64,000 nucleotides of DNA from Gaiellasilicea sp963761905 (GCA_963761905.1 CAVXIQ010000008.1:248001-312000), one strand, 5' to 3'. Positions 43,813 to 53,388 are shown, counted from the first letter of the stretch. A program made the numbers and translations. Notes: generated from the letters alone by a model not told the origin.

Positions 43813-44981
43813 GCGAGAAGATCCGCATCTACGTCACGGGCTCTTGCGAGGGGCACGATCGCCTCCGCGAGGCGCTCGCCAGCCATCCCGAGCTCGACTT
43901 CGTCGGCTGGAGCGAGCACGTTGCCGAAGCCACGGCCGCTCTCGCGGGCGGACATCTCCAGGTCGTCGTCCACGCGACGCGGGCGACTACGCTTCCGGCG
44001 GACGAGATCGCCGCGATCCGCGAGCAAACGCGGGCGCCGATCGTGATCCTCGCGTCGGGCGAGTCGTCGGTGCTGCTCGACGACGCCCTCGAGACCGAGG
44101 GCATCGCCGACGTGATCCTGCTCCCGCAGCTCACCGAGAACGTCATCTTCGCGCTTCGCAAGGCCGCTCACGCCGGACGCAGGCTCAACGCCGAGGGCGG
44201 CCACGCGCGTCACGGCAGGATCATCACCGTCTTCTCGCCGAAGGGCGGGACGGGCAAGACCGTCACCGCGACGAACCTCGCCGCTGCGTATGCGAAGCAC
44301 GAGAAGAAGCGGGCGCTCCTCCTCGACCTGGATCTCCAGTTCGGGGACGCGGCGATCATGCTCGGCCTCGAGCCGGAGAAGACGATCTACGACCTCGTCA
44401 CCGCGCCGGGAGAGCTCGACTCCGAGAAGCTCGCGGGCTACGTGACGACGCACACGTGCGGGCTCGACATCCTGCCGGCGCCGTTGCGCCCCGAGGACGC
44501 CGAGCTCGTGACCGAGTCGAAGCTGACCCGGCTGCTCGAGGTGGCGCGGGAGTCGTACGACGTGATCGTCGTCGACACCTCGCCGTTCTTCCACGGGCCG
44601 ATGCTGGCGACGCTCGATCGCACGGACGAGCTGCTGATGATCTGCGGGCTCGACGTGCCGACGTTGAAGAACGTGCGTCTCTCGATGCAGACGCTCGAGC
44701 TGCTCTCGTTCCCCGCCCAGCGGATCCGGTTCCTCCTGAACCGGGCGAACTCGAAGGTGGGGATGAGCAAGAAGGAGGTCGAGGGAGCCCTCGACGTCAA
44801 GATCCGCTTCGAAGTCCCGTCCGACCGGGTCGTCCCGCTCGGCGTGAACCGTGGCCAGCCGCCGACGATCGGCGATCCGAGCTCCGACTTCGCCCGCGCG
44901 ATCCGCGAGGTCGCGAAGTCGCTGCTGACCCCCGACGCTCCCAAGAAGCGCCGCGTCTTCGCGGCGCTGGCCAGGGCGTAA
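43809..44981 (+). CDS. cpaE: CpaE/TadZ-like pilus localisation ATPase
   Basis: A 390-residue protein. Residues 1-125 form a receiver-like domain (KIRIYVTGSCEGHDRLREAL, APIVILASGESSV). Residues 135-380 form a ParA/MinD ATPase with the deviant Walker A FSPKGGTGKTVTATNLA, LLLDLDLQFGDAAIMLGLE and VIVVDTSPFF. TadZ proteins place the pilus machine at the pole and recruit the secretion ATPase. Confidence 0.92.
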   Translation: MSEKIRIYVTGSCEGHDRLREALASHPELDFVGWSEHVAEATAALAGGHLQVVVHATRATTLPADEIAAIREQTRAPIVILASGESSVLLDDALETEGIADVILLPQLTENVIFALRKAAHAGRRLNAEGGHARHGRIITVFSPKGGTGKTVTATNLAAAYAKHEKKRALLLDLDLQFGDAAIMLGLEPEKTIYDLVTAPGELDSEKLAGYVTTHTCGLDILPAPLRPEDAELVTESKLTRLLEVARESYDVIVVDTSPFFHGPMLATLDRTDELLMICGLDVPTLKNVRLSMQTLELLSFPAQRIRFLLNRANSKVGMSKKEVEGALDVKIRFEVPSDRVVPLGVNRGQPPTIGDPSSDFARAIREVAKSLLTPDAPKKRRVFAALARA

Positions 44982-44987
44982 CGCGTC

Positions 44988-46451
44988 ATGGGCCTCCACG
45001 ACAGACTCTCGAAGCAGAACGGAAACGGGGCCGGCAGCACGACCGCCGAGCGTCCGGCCGCGCTCGCCGGTCCCGTTGCGCGCACCCCCGGCCAGCAGGC
45101 GCCGGCCGGGGGCGAGCCGGGTGCGAGCGATCCCTATGCGGAGCTGAAGACCCGCATCCACCACGCGGTGATCGCGAAGCTCGGTCCGGAGCTCTTCAAG
45201 CGGGAGACCGGGGAAGACCTCTCGGAGCGGGTGCTCCACGCCGTCACCGAGCAGCTCGCGCTCGACCGGACGCCGCTGACCCGCGAGGAGCGGCGGCGGA
45301 TCCAGGCCGAGATCTCCGACGACGTGCTCGGCTACGGGCCGCTCGAGCCGTTCCTACGCGACGACACCGTGACCGAGGTCATGGTCAATGCGCACGACCG
45401 GATCTTCGTCGAGCGGGACGGCCGCCTCGAGCGGACGGACGCGGGCTTCGTCGACGACGCGCACGTGATGCGGATCATCGACAAGATCGTCTCCCAGGTC
45501 GGCAGGCGGATCGACGAGTCCTCGCCGATGGTCGACGCGCGCCTCCCGGACGGGAGCCGCGTCAACGCGATCATCCCGCCGCTCGCGCTGAAGGGCCCGA
45601 CCCTGACGATCCGGAAGTTCGCGCGCGACCCCTACACGATCGACGACCTGATCAACTTCGGCTCGCTCAACCCCCAGGCGGCGCAGTTCCTCTCCGCCTG
45701 CGTCAAGGGCAAGCTGAACGTCCTGATCTCGGGCGGTACCGGCACCGGTAAGACGACGATGCTGAACGCGCTCTCGTCGTTCGTCCCGGGCGACGAGCGG
45801 ATCGTCACGATCGAGGACGCGGCCGAGCTCCAGCTCCAGCAGGAGCACGTGATCACGCTCGAGTCCCGCCCGCCGAACATCGAGGGCCAGGGCGAGGTGC
45901 GGATCCGCGAGCTCGTTCGTAACTCCCTCCGGATGCGCCCCGACCGGATCATCGTCGGCGAGGTCCGCGGCGCCGAGACGCTCGACATGCTCCAGGCGAT
46001 GAACACGGGCCACGAGGGCTCGCTGACGACGATCCACGCCAACACGCCTCGCGACGCGCTCGCCCGGCTCGAGACGCTGGTGATGACCGCCGGCGTCGAG
46101 CTGCCGCATCGCGCGATCCGCGAGCAGATCGCGAGCGCGTTCGACCTGCTCGTCCAGATCACGAGGCTCGTCGACGGCTCCCGCCGCGTCACCCACATCA
46201 CCGAGGTGCTGCGGATGGAATCCGACGTGATCACGCTCCAGGACTTGTTCATCGCGAAGCAGCCCGACGAGGAGACCGTCGCCGCGAATCGCGGCTCGCG
46301 GCTGCTTCTCCCGATCGCGTGCACGGGCCTGAAGCCGCACTTCCTCGAGAAGATGGCGGCGAGCGGCGTCGTCCTGCCGCCGACGTTCTTCCGCCCCGAC
46401 GTCCCGCAGCGCCCGACCTTCGCGAAGGCCAGCTACGGGGGGAACCAGTGA
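44988..46451 (+). CDS. cpaF: Flp pilus secretion ATPase CpaF/TadA
   Basis: A 487-residue traffic ATPase of the type II/IV secretion class. After a disordered N-terminus, the N-terminal domain has DVLGYGPLEPFLRDDTVTEV. Walker A is ISGGTGTGKTTMLNALSS, followed by the Asp box TIEDAAELQLQ, Walker B SLRMRPDRIIVGEVRGAE and the His box GHEGSLTTIHANTPRDAL. It drives both assembly and retraction in Tad systems. Six bases from cpaE. Confidence 0.96.
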   Translation: MGLHDRLSKQNGNGAGSTTAERPAALAGPVARTPGQQAPAGGEPGASDPYAELKTRIHHAVIAKLGPELFKRETGEDLSERVLHAVTEQLALDRTPLTREERRRIQAEISDDVLGYGPLEPFLRDDTVTEVMVNAHDRIFVERDGRLERTDAGFVDDAHVMRIIDKIVSQVGRRIDESSPMVDARLPDGSRVNAIIPPLALKGPTLTIRKFARDPYTIDDLINFGSLNPQAAQFLSACVKGKLNVLISGGTGTGKTTMLNALSSFVPGDERIVTIEDAAELQLQQEHVITLESRPPNIEGQGEVRIRELVRNSLRMRPDRIIVGEVRGAETLDMLQAMNTGHEGSLTTIHANTPRDALARLETLVMTAGVELPHRAIREQIASAFDLLVQITRLVDGSRRVTHITEVLRMESDVITLQDLFIAKQPDEETVAANRGSRLLLPIACTGLKPHFLEKMAASGVVLPPTFFRPDVPQRPTFAKASYGGNQ

Positions 46452-48296
46452 CGCGGATCCTTCTCGCGCTCGTGGTCGCGATCGCGGCCCTCGGTCCGGC
46501 CGATGCAAACGCGGCAGACGCCCGCTTCGGTGGTGTCGACACCGGCGCGTATCCGTCGCTCCGAGTCCTGCTCGTCACCCCGAAGCCGACGGGTCGCGCC
46601 CCGCGCCTGACCGAGAACGGGAAGCGTGTGAACGGGCTCGAGGCAGCCAACCTCGGCCGTGCGAAGAGCGTCGTGCTCGCCGTCGACCGGTCGCAGTCCA
46701 TGCGCGGCCAGGCCCTGGCCGACGCGACGCAGGCCGCGCGTGCGTTCGTCCGCCAGAAGCCGGGCTCGGATCGGGTCGCGGTCGTCGCCGTCGGCAAGCG
46801 GGCGGTCCAGGTCACCGGCTTCTCGTCGTCGACGATCGACGTCGATGCTGCTCTGCGCACCGTCGAGGTCGACACCGTCCGGGGCACCGCGCTCTACGAC
46901 GCGATCGTGCTCTCGTCGGAGGCCCTCGGCACGGAATCGCTCGCCTCGCGCGTGCTGATTCTGCTCACGGACGGCCAGGAGGTCTCGAGCGAGGTTTCGC
47001 TCGAGGCCGCGATCGCCGCCGCCCGCGCGGCCGGCGTCACCGTGTATCCGATCGCGATCGAGAGCGCCAGCTTCTCGCCCGCGCCGCTCAAGAAACTCGC
47101 CAAGGCCACCGGCGGGAGGTACACCGGAGCCCGCGACTCGGCCTCTCTGCTCGGCGTCTACAACTCGATTGCGGCCGAGCTGAAGCGGACGTGGCAACTC
47201 ACGTACACGACGTCCGCGCGTCCGGGTGAGGAGATTCGCCTCGCGGGTGCCGGCGCATCGCTCACGACGTCGATGCCCGGGCTGTCTGCCGTCGTGGAGC
47301 CCGTCGAATCGAAGCTTCCCGGACGCCATCTTCGGGATCGGGCCGCTGCTGACGGCGCTCCTCGTCGGGCTCTGCATCTTCGGTGCCGGGGTGTTCGCGC
47401 TCCGGGCTCCCCACGGCGCGCACATTCGCCGCCAGCTCGCACCGCACCTCGGCCAGAAGGAGCGCAAGCGCTCGCGCGGGCCGGTGCAGGAGCGGTTCGC
47501 GACCGCCTCGGCGGTGCTGCAGGCGACGGAGAAGGCGTTCGGCCACCTGAAGGTGTGGCATTCGCTCCATCGCTTGATCATCCGCGCGGACCTACCGCTT
47601 CGGACGGTCGAGCTCGCCTACATCTGCGTCGGGGCAGGCCTCGTGCCTGGATTCCTCTTCGCTGTCGCGGGCGCCTCGTCGCTCCTGATCCTCCTCGTGA
47701 TGGTCGGCGGCGCCACCCTGCCCATCGTCGTCGTCTGGTGGAAGGCCCGCCGGCGGCTCCTGGCGCTCGACGACCAGCTTCCGGACGTTCTGACGACGCT
47801 CGCCGCCTCGCTCAAGGCAGGTCACAGCTTCCGCCAGGGAATCCAGGCGGTCGTCGACGAAGGGAACGAGCCGGCAAGCGGAGAATTCAAGCGCGTGCTC
47901 ACCGAGACCAGCCTCGGCCGCCCGATGGACGACGCCCTCGCCGAGATGTCCGAGCGCGTCGGTTCGGAGAACCTCTCGTTCGTTGTCACCTCCGTCACGA
48001 TTCAGCGACAGGTCGGAGGGAGCCTCGCCGGGATCTTCGACATGGTCGCGGAGACGGTTCGGAACCGGCAGCATTTCGCCCGGAAGATCCGGTCGCTGAC
48101 CGCCTCCGGAAAAATGTCGGCGTACGTCCTGCTCGGCCTGCCGTTCTTCATCGCCGGCGCGCTGACGCTGATGAACCCGGACTACATGGCCCCGCTCTAT
48201 ACGACCTCGGTCGGGCACATGCTGATCGGCATGGGCCTGACGATGATGTTCTTCGGCTCGCTCATCCTCCGCAAAATCGTCTCCTTCAGGGGCTGA
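46448..48296 (+). CDS. tadB: von Willebrand factor A - TadB fusion (one apparent frameshift)
   Basis: GTG overlaps the cpaF stop. The first 290 residues are an exported vWFA domain: signal helix LLALVVAIAALGPADANA, MIDAS VLAVDRSQSMRGQ (near residue 80), and SRVLILLTDGQEVSSEV. The frame shifts at CCC 47318-47320. With one C removed, VVEPVESKLPDAIFGIGPLL runs straight into a TadB core with four helices and the T2SSF domain, ending at 48296. T2SSF markers are QLPDVLTTLAASLKAGHSF and TIQRQVGGSLAGIFD. The corrected length is about 615 residues. TadB is the inner-membrane platform; a fused metal-dependent adhesion domain facing outward is unusual. Confidence 0.85.
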
Positions 48297-48302
48297 TCAC
48301 AC

Positions 48303-49205
48303 ATGCTGCTCGCACTCGCTGCCCTCCTCCTCGCCGGCGCCGTCTATCTCGCCGGGGAGGTCATCACCCATCCCGCCCGGGAGCGCCACCAGGCACTCCG
48401 CCGGGCATCCACGTATGGACATCGGCGCTTCCAGGCCGTCAGCCCCGACCGGATGCGCTTCAACGAGCGCGTGCTCGCCCCGGCCACGGCCAAGCTCGCG
48501 CGACTCGCCCTGCGCGTGAACCCCCGCGTCACGATGGAGAGCGTCGCGCTGAAGCTGCTCGCGGCGGGGATGGGGCGCTCGATGACCCCGACGGTGTTCC
48601 TCGCCGCCAAAGCGGCCCTCGGCGGAGTCGGTGCCCTCTTCGGCTTCCTGATCGGGTTGAGCTTCAGTCCGGTCGCCGCGCTCTTCCTGGCGGGGCTCCT
48701 CGCTGCCGGTGGGTTCACGATTCCCGGCGTCTACGTCTCCGGCAAGGCGAGCAGGCGCCGCGAAGAGATCCGGTGCGAGCTGCCGGACGCCCTCGACCTG
48801 CTGGCCGTGAGCGTGGAGGCCGGTCTGGGCTTCGACGGAGCGGTCGCCAAGCTGACCGAGCACATGGAAGGCTCGCTCGCCGAAGAGTTTTCGCTCACGC
48901 TCGGCCAGATGCGGATCGGCGAGTCGCGCTCCGACGCCCTGAAGAAGATGGCCGAGCGCGTCGACTCGCCGGAGGTCGGCACGTTCACTCGAGCGATCAT
49001 CCAGGCCGACCAGCTCGGGATCTCGCTCGGCAGGATCCTCCGGCTGCAGGCGAACGACACCCGGCTCAAGCGCCAGGCGGCGGCGGAGGAGAAGGCGATG
49101 AAGGCGCCGGTCAAGATGCTCTTCCCCACCGTTCTCTTCATCTTCCCGGCGATGTTCCTCGTCATCCTCGGGCCTGCGTTGATCGCGATCAAGGAAGTCT
49201 TCTGA
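48303..49205 (+). CDS. tadC: Flp pilus platform protein TadC
   Basis: A 300-residue membrane protein paired with TadB. It has helices near residues 1-20, 98-140 and 270-300, with the T2SSF core ELPDALDLLAVSVEAGLGFD and IIQADQLGISLGRILRLQAN. The final TVLFIFPAMFLVILGPALI is typical of TadC. It ends in a TGATG overlap with the next gene. Confidence 0.93.
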   Translation: MLLALAALLLAGAVYLAGEVITHPARERHQALRRASTYGHRRFQAVSPDRMRFNERVLAPATAKLARLALRVNPRVTMESVALKLLAAGMGRSMTPTVFLAAKAALGGVGALFGFLIGLSFSPVAALFLAGLLAAGGFTIPGVYVSGKASRRREEIRCELPDALDLLAVSVEAGLGFDGAVAKLTEHMEGSLAEEFSLTLGQMRIGESRSDALKKMAERVDSPEVGTFTRAIIQADQLGISLGRILRLQANDTRLKRQAAAEEKAMKAPVKMLFPTVLFIFPAMFLVILGPALIAIKEVF

Positions 49206-50635
49206 TGGCCGCGACGGAGCACGACACCGAGAAGGGATTCGGGACCGGGCTCCGTGCGCAGCTCGAGCGGCGCCGCGAGGAGGAGGCCGACGGTGGCGAG
49301 GCGCCCCGCGCGCCCGTGCTCGAGGCTCCCGTGGCGCTGGCGCCGCCGCCAGCGCCGCCTGTCGAGCCGCCGGCGCTCTTCGTCGCTCAGGACGACGTCG
49401 AGTTCGAGGCCATGCGGGAGGAGCTCGCCGCCGCATTCGCCCGCGAGCAGGAGCTTCACGACGAGGTCGCTCGCCTGCAGGAGACGGTCGAGCTCGAGGC
49501 AGCCGGCGGTAAGAGCGCGGCGATCCGCTCGGCAGAGGTCGATTCGCGCGCAGCGCGCGTGGCCGCGCTCGAGGCCAAGCTCGAGGAGCGGGAGCAGGAG
49601 CTGGCCCAGCGGGCGGAGGCGGCCGCATCCGAGCAGCAGCGCCTGGCCGATCTCAGAGGCGAGCTCGGCGCTGCCGAAGCCCGCACGACCGAGCGCGAGA
49701 AGCAGATCTCAACCAAGTTTCGCGAGCTCCAGGCGATCGAGCGACAGCGCACCGGCGCCGGCGCCGAACTGGCCAAGCAGGAGGCCGCGATCGCGCAGCG
49801 CGAGCGCGCGCTCGAGCGGCTCCAGTCCGAGCTCGAGGGGCGCGAGACCGAGCTGACGGCGCGGGTCGAGGCCCGCGAGTCGGTGCTCGAGACGCGCGAG
49901 AGCGCTTTGCGGGAGCAGGAGCACGAGCTCGGCGAGCGGGTCGGCGCCATGTCTGCGCGCGAGCGAGAGCTCGTCAAGGCGCGTGCCACGATCACCGTGC
50001 GCGAGGAGTCGTTCGAGGCCCGCGAGGCCGAGTTGCGCGCCAGGGCCGACCGGCTGGCCGCCGATCTCGAACGCCTCGACGAGGCCCGCTCGAGTGCCGG
50101 CGAGATCGAGGGTGAGGTCGCGGCACGCTCGACCGAGATCGCAGCAAAGGAGAGCGAGCTCGCCGCCCGCGAGGCCGAGCTGAGCCGACGCGAGTCGCAG
50201 CTCCGCCGGGACGAGGCAGACGGCCAGGCCGCCGCTCATCTCGACGACGAGGCCCGCCGGCTCGACGAGCTCCGCCAGGAGCTCGCTGCCCGGGAGGCCG
50301 AGGTCAGCTCGAGCGAGACCCTGCTCGAATCGCACCGCGCCCGGGTCGAGCGGCGCGAGAAGCGGCTCGGCGCAACGGAGGAGTCGATCTCCGACCGGAT
50401 GCGCGAGCTCGACGAGCGGGAGGCCGAGATCGAGGGCCGCTGGGCGCGTCTCGAAGCCGATTTCGAGCTTCGCGACGTCAAGCTCGAGCAGCGCGAGAAG
50501 TCGATCAACGAGCTCGAGCTGCGGCTCGGCAAGAAGGAGAGCGACCTCGCCGACTACGTCGGCCAGCTCCAGAGCCAGATGGAGAGCCGCGAGTCGGATT
50601 GGTGGGAGAAGCAGCTCGGGCACCCGGTCACCTGA
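49205..50635 (+). CDS. Long coiled-coil protein at the end of the Tad operon
   Basis: Not recognised. The 476 residues have a Pro/Ala-rich segment at 30-60 (VALAPPPAPPVEPPALFV), then some 400 residues of almost unbroken heptad repeat rich in Glu, Arg, Ala and Leu (SELAAREAELSRRESQLRRD is representative). No signal peptide or membrane helix, so cytoplasmic. The C-terminus SDWWEKQLGHPVT could be a docking tail. Translational coupling to tadC (TGATG) argues for a role with the pilus machine, perhaps as a scaffold; that is inference. Confidence 0.7.
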   Translation: MAATEHDTEKGFGTGLRAQLERRREEEADGGEAPRAPVLEAPVALAPPPAPPVEPPALFVAQDDVEFEAMREELAAAFAREQELHDEVARLQETVELEAAGGKSAAIRSAEVDSRAARVAALEAKLEEREQELAQRAEAAASEQQRLADLRGELGAAEARTTEREKQISTKFRELQAIERQRTGAGAELAKQEAAIAQRERALERLQSELEGRETELTARVEARESVLETRESALREQEHELGERVGAMSARERELVKARATITVREESFEAREAELRARADRLAADLERLDEARSSAGEIEGEVAARSTEIAAKESELAAREAELSRRESQLRRDEADGQAAAHLDDEARRLDELRQELAAREAEVSSSETLLESHRARVERREKRLGATEESISDRMRELDEREAEIEGRWARLEADFELRDVKLEQREKSINELELRLGKKESDLADYVGQLQSQMESRESDWWEKQLGHPVT

Positions 50636-50653
50636 CCCGCCGTCGATACAGAG

Positions 50654-50674
50654 CTTGTGTTCAATGAACACAAG
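50654..50674. repeat. Intergenic palindrome, copy 4 (perfect)
   Basis: A perfect 10-bp dyad around one central base, 18 nt after the coiled-coil stop. A second dyad GGCTCG/CGAGCC follows at about 50678-50699. Confidence 0.8.
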
Positions 50675-50769
50675 GTCGGCTCGCCGGGCTGACCGAGCCC
50701 ACCGGCGGATCTGAGCAAACGCGAGTACCCTTCGCCGATTCTCTTTGCACTCGAGGGGGAGGTAGGGGT

Positions 50770-51795
50770 TTGACTCGCACACGCACGATGACGCTCGGCC
50801 TGGCTGTGCTCGCGGTGGCCGTTCTCGCAGGTGTTGCCGGCGCGGCCAAGCCGGGTCCGGGAACGACGACGGGGACGGGGCGCGTTTTCTATCCGAATCC
50901 GGTCGCGACCCTGCAAGACCAGACGCTGACCGATCAGAAGGACGCGGACTACGCGGCGCTCCAGCCGGCCTACAGGCTCGTCACGCTGACGAACCTCGAC
51001 GGGAGCGGCACGCTCACCGGCGACTACGCGAACATCCGGAGCAGCACGGGCGACGACGCGTACTCGCCCGACAACACGTTCATCTATGGCCGGAGCGACG
51101 ACCGCTTCGAGCAGGTGATGGCGTACTACTGGATCACCGAGGCGCAGAAGTACTTCCAGGGGCTCGGGTTCGGGACGGGCAAGCGCTTCGCCCCGGTGAA
51201 CGAGGAGTCCCAGGATCTGCGGATCAACCAGTGGGGCGCCGACAACTCGTACTCGTGGGACAAGCACGACGTGATCCGGCTCGGCAAGGGCGGCGTCGAC
51301 GACGGCGAAGACGCCGAGGTGATCCTCCACGAGTACGGCCACGCGGTGCACGACGCGCAGGGGGTCGACCTCCAGGGCGTCGAGGCCGGCGGGATCGGCG
51401 AGGGCTTCGGCGACTATCTCGCGGTCACGATCTCGAACTACATCGCTCCGACGCCGGACGCGCCGTGCGTCGCGGACTGGGACGCGGTCTCGTACACCTC
51501 GACGGTGCCGCACTGCCTCCGGCGGATCGACACGGCCGCGCACTATCCGGAGAGCCTCTCCGCGACGAGCGTGCACCGGAACGGCCTGATCTGGTCGGCG
51601 TCGCTCTGGGACATCCGGAACGCGATCGGGCGGGTCGCCGCGGATACGACGATCCTCGAGGCGCACTTCGCGATGGGCGTTGTCACCACGATGCCCTACG
51701 CGGCAGGGAAGATCGTCGAGACGGCGCAGCGGCTCTACGGCGCGGCGACCGCGGAGCAGGTCCGAGCGGCCTTCCAGGCGCGAGGCGTTCTCTAG
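50770..51795 (+). CDS. Secreted gluzincin metallopeptidase (HEYGH)
   Basis: A 341-residue exported zinc protease. The signal peptide is MTLGLAVLAVAVLAGVAGA. The zinc motif VILHEYGHAVHDAQG lies near residue 187, and GIGEGFGDYLAVTISNY near 214 supplies the third (Glu) ligand. The HEYGH plus GEGFGD pattern recalls the thermolysin/M36 (fungalysin) groups. The second domain has a Cys pair (APCVADWD, PHCLRRID). TTG 50770 follows GGGGAGGT; ATG 50788 is an alternative. Confidence 0.8.
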   Translation: MTRTRTMTLGLAVLAVAVLAGVAGAAKPGPGTTTGTGRVFYPNPVATLQDQTLTDQKDADYAALQPAYRLVTLTNLDGSGTLTGDYANIRSSTGDDAYSPDNTFIYGRSDDRFEQVMAYYWITEAQKYFQGLGFGTGKRFAPVNEESQDLRINQWGADNSYSWDKHDVIRLGKGGVDDGEDAEVILHEYGHAVHDAQGVDLQGVEAGGIGEGFGDYLAVTISNYIAPTPDAPCVADWDAVSYTSTVPHCLRRIDTAAHYPESLSATSVHRNGLIWSASLWDIRNAIGRVAADTTILEAHFAMGVVTTMPYAAGKIVETAQRLYGAATAEQVRAAFQARGVL

Positions 51796-51811
51796 CAGGA
51801 CGGGAGAAAGC

Positions 51812-51840
51812 GAGAGGCCCGCGGCGAGCGCGGGCCTCTC
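51812..51840 (+). terminator. Terminator after the metallopeptidase
   Basis: GAGAGGCCCGCG-GCGAG-CGCGGGCCTCTC, a perfect 12-bp stem 16 nt after the stop. Confidence 0.85.
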
Positions 51841-51964
51841 TCCCGGACGCTCCTTTTCTGGGCCAGACGACTCCTCCGACGAGCGGAGGAAACGTCTGGA
51901 GGGGGAGAGGAGTCGCGCCCGGTGACGTATCCATGCCACATCCGTCGGCCGGATGCCAGGGCGC

Positions 51965-51970
51965 TACACT
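51965..51970 (+). promoter_or_regulatory. -10 box of pdxS (leaderless start)
   Basis: TACACT ends 7 nt before ATG 51978. Confidence 0.6.
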
Positions 51971-51977
51971 CATTTCG

Positions 51978-52862
51978 ATGAGCGAAACCGGCACGATGCG
52001 GGTAAAGAGCGGCCTCGCAGAGATGCTGAAGGGCGGCGTGATCATGGACGTCGTGAACGCGGAGCAGGCGAAGATCGCCGAGGACGCGGGCGCCGTGGCG
52101 GTCATGGCGCTCGAGCGCGTACCGGCCGACATCCGCCGCGACGGCGGAGTCTCGCGGATGTCCGACCCGGCCATGATCGAGCAGATTCAGGAGTCCGTCT
52201 CGATCCCCGTGATGGCGAAATGCCGGATCGGCCACTTCGCCGAAGCGCAGATCCTGCAGGCGCTCGAGATCGACTACATCGACGAGTCGGAGGTCCTGAC
52301 GCCGGCCGACATCGCCCACCACGTGGACAAGTGGGCCTTCGCGATTCCGTTCGTCTGCGGCGCGACCAATCTCGGCGAGGCGCTGCGGCGGATCGCCGAG
52401 GGCGCAGCGATGATCAGGACAAAGGGCGAGGCGGGAACCGGCGACGTCGTCAACGCGGTCACGCACATGCGAGCCGTCTTCGGCGGGATCCGCCGGCTGG
52501 GGGCGCTGCGCGGCGAGGAGCTCTACGCCGAGGCGAAGGAGTTGCGCGCCCCGTACGAGCTCGTCCGCTGGGTCGCCGAGAACGGCAGGCTGCCGGTCGT
52601 CACGTTCACCGCCGGTGGGATCGCGACCCCGGCTGACGCGTCGCTCTGCATGCAGCTCGGCGCGGACGGTGTCTTCGTGGGCTCGGGGATCTTCAAGTCG
52701 GGCGATCCGGCGCTCCGCGCGAAGGCGATCGTCGAGGCGACGACGCACTACGCCGACGCCGAGATCCTCGCGCGTGTCTCCGCCGGTCTCGGCGAGCCGA
52801 TGGTGGGCATCTCCACCTCGACGCTCGAGCCGAGCGAGCTGCTCGAGACCCGCGGCTGGTAA
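51978..52862 (+). CDS. pdxS: Pyridoxal 5'-phosphate synthase, lyase subunit PdxS
   Basis: Builds PLP from ribose 5-phosphate, glyceraldehyde 3-phosphate and ammonia supplied by PdxT. The 294-residue barrel enzyme has GGVIMDVVNAEQAKIAEDAG, ALERVPADIRRDGGVSRMSD, catalytic lysine regions VMAKCRIGHFAEAQIL and MIRTKGEAGTGDVVNAV, and phosphate-site TAGGIATPADASL and GSGIFKSGDP. Full length. Confidence 0.97.
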   Translation: MSETGTMRVKSGLAEMLKGGVIMDVVNAEQAKIAEDAGAVAVMALERVPADIRRDGGVSRMSDPAMIEQIQESVSIPVMAKCRIGHFAEAQILQALEIDYIDESEVLTPADIAHHVDKWAFAIPFVCGATNLGEALRRIAEGAAMIRTKGEAGTGDVVNAVTHMRAVFGGIRRLGALRGEELYAEAKELRAPYELVRWVAENGRLPVVTFTAGGIATPADASLCMQLGADGVFVGSGIFKSGDPALRAKAIVEATTHYADAEILARVSAGLGEPMVGISTSTLEPSELLETRGW

Positions 52863-52953
52863 GGCCTCGTCCGGCTCGTTCCGGCCTCGAGCGCCGGCGT
52901 GAGTCCCCGTCCGCGCACGCGACGGGGCCGTAGCAGGGTGCGGCGAGAGAACG

Positions 52954-52974
52954 CTCGTGTTCATTGCGCACAAG
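52954..52974. repeat. Intergenic palindrome, copy 5
   Basis: Same 21-nt form as copy 2 without its extra T, and with one T to C change in the left arm, 91 nt after the pdxS stop. Confidence 0.75.
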
Positions 52975-53035
52975 TTGCTCTTTCGCTCGGTTGTCATGAC
53001 TCATTCGTCGCAGTTCCACGGGCACGCTGTCGTCC

Positions 53036-53365
53036 ATGCACTTCGCCGTTCCCGGTAACGATCCGCTCCTTGTCCAACTGGTGCGAAGACTGGATCGCGA
53101 TGGTGTCTCGATCGCCGAGACGTGGCGGGCGGTCGGGGCCGGCGCGAACCGCTTCGGACAACGGCGCCCTGGCTACGGCCTCGTCCGGCAGCTCGTTCGC
53201 CTGGAGCGCTACCGCCGGCGGGTACGTGCGGAGACCGTCGCGGCTCTGAAGCGCGCCGCCTCGGGTGTCGCCGCCGGCCGCGCTCCGGCGAGGCAGCTCC
53301 TCGGAGAGCTCGAGCGAATCGGCTGGCAAAAGCGGCTGACGTTCGATCCGCAGTCGCCGCCCTGA
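53036..53365 (+). CDS. Small basic helical protein between pdxS and pdxT
   Basis: Not recognised. The 109 residues are all predicted helix, with ISAETWRAVG-like stretches (seen as VSIAETWRAVGAGANRFG), YGLVRQLVRLERYRRRVRAE and APARQLLGELERIGWQKRL. The Arg-rich second half could bind nucleic acid and the arrangement recalls small HTH proteins, but no motif is decisive. It lies between pdxS and pdxT on the same strand. Confidence 0.5.
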   Translation: MHFAVPGNDPLLVQLVRRLDRDGVSIAETWRAVGAGANRFGQRRPGYGLVRQLVRLERYRRRVRAETVAALKRAASGVAAGRAPARQLLGELERIGWQKRLTFDPQSPP

Positions 53366-53388
53366 GGCCGTTCTCGCGCACCCGCTTC

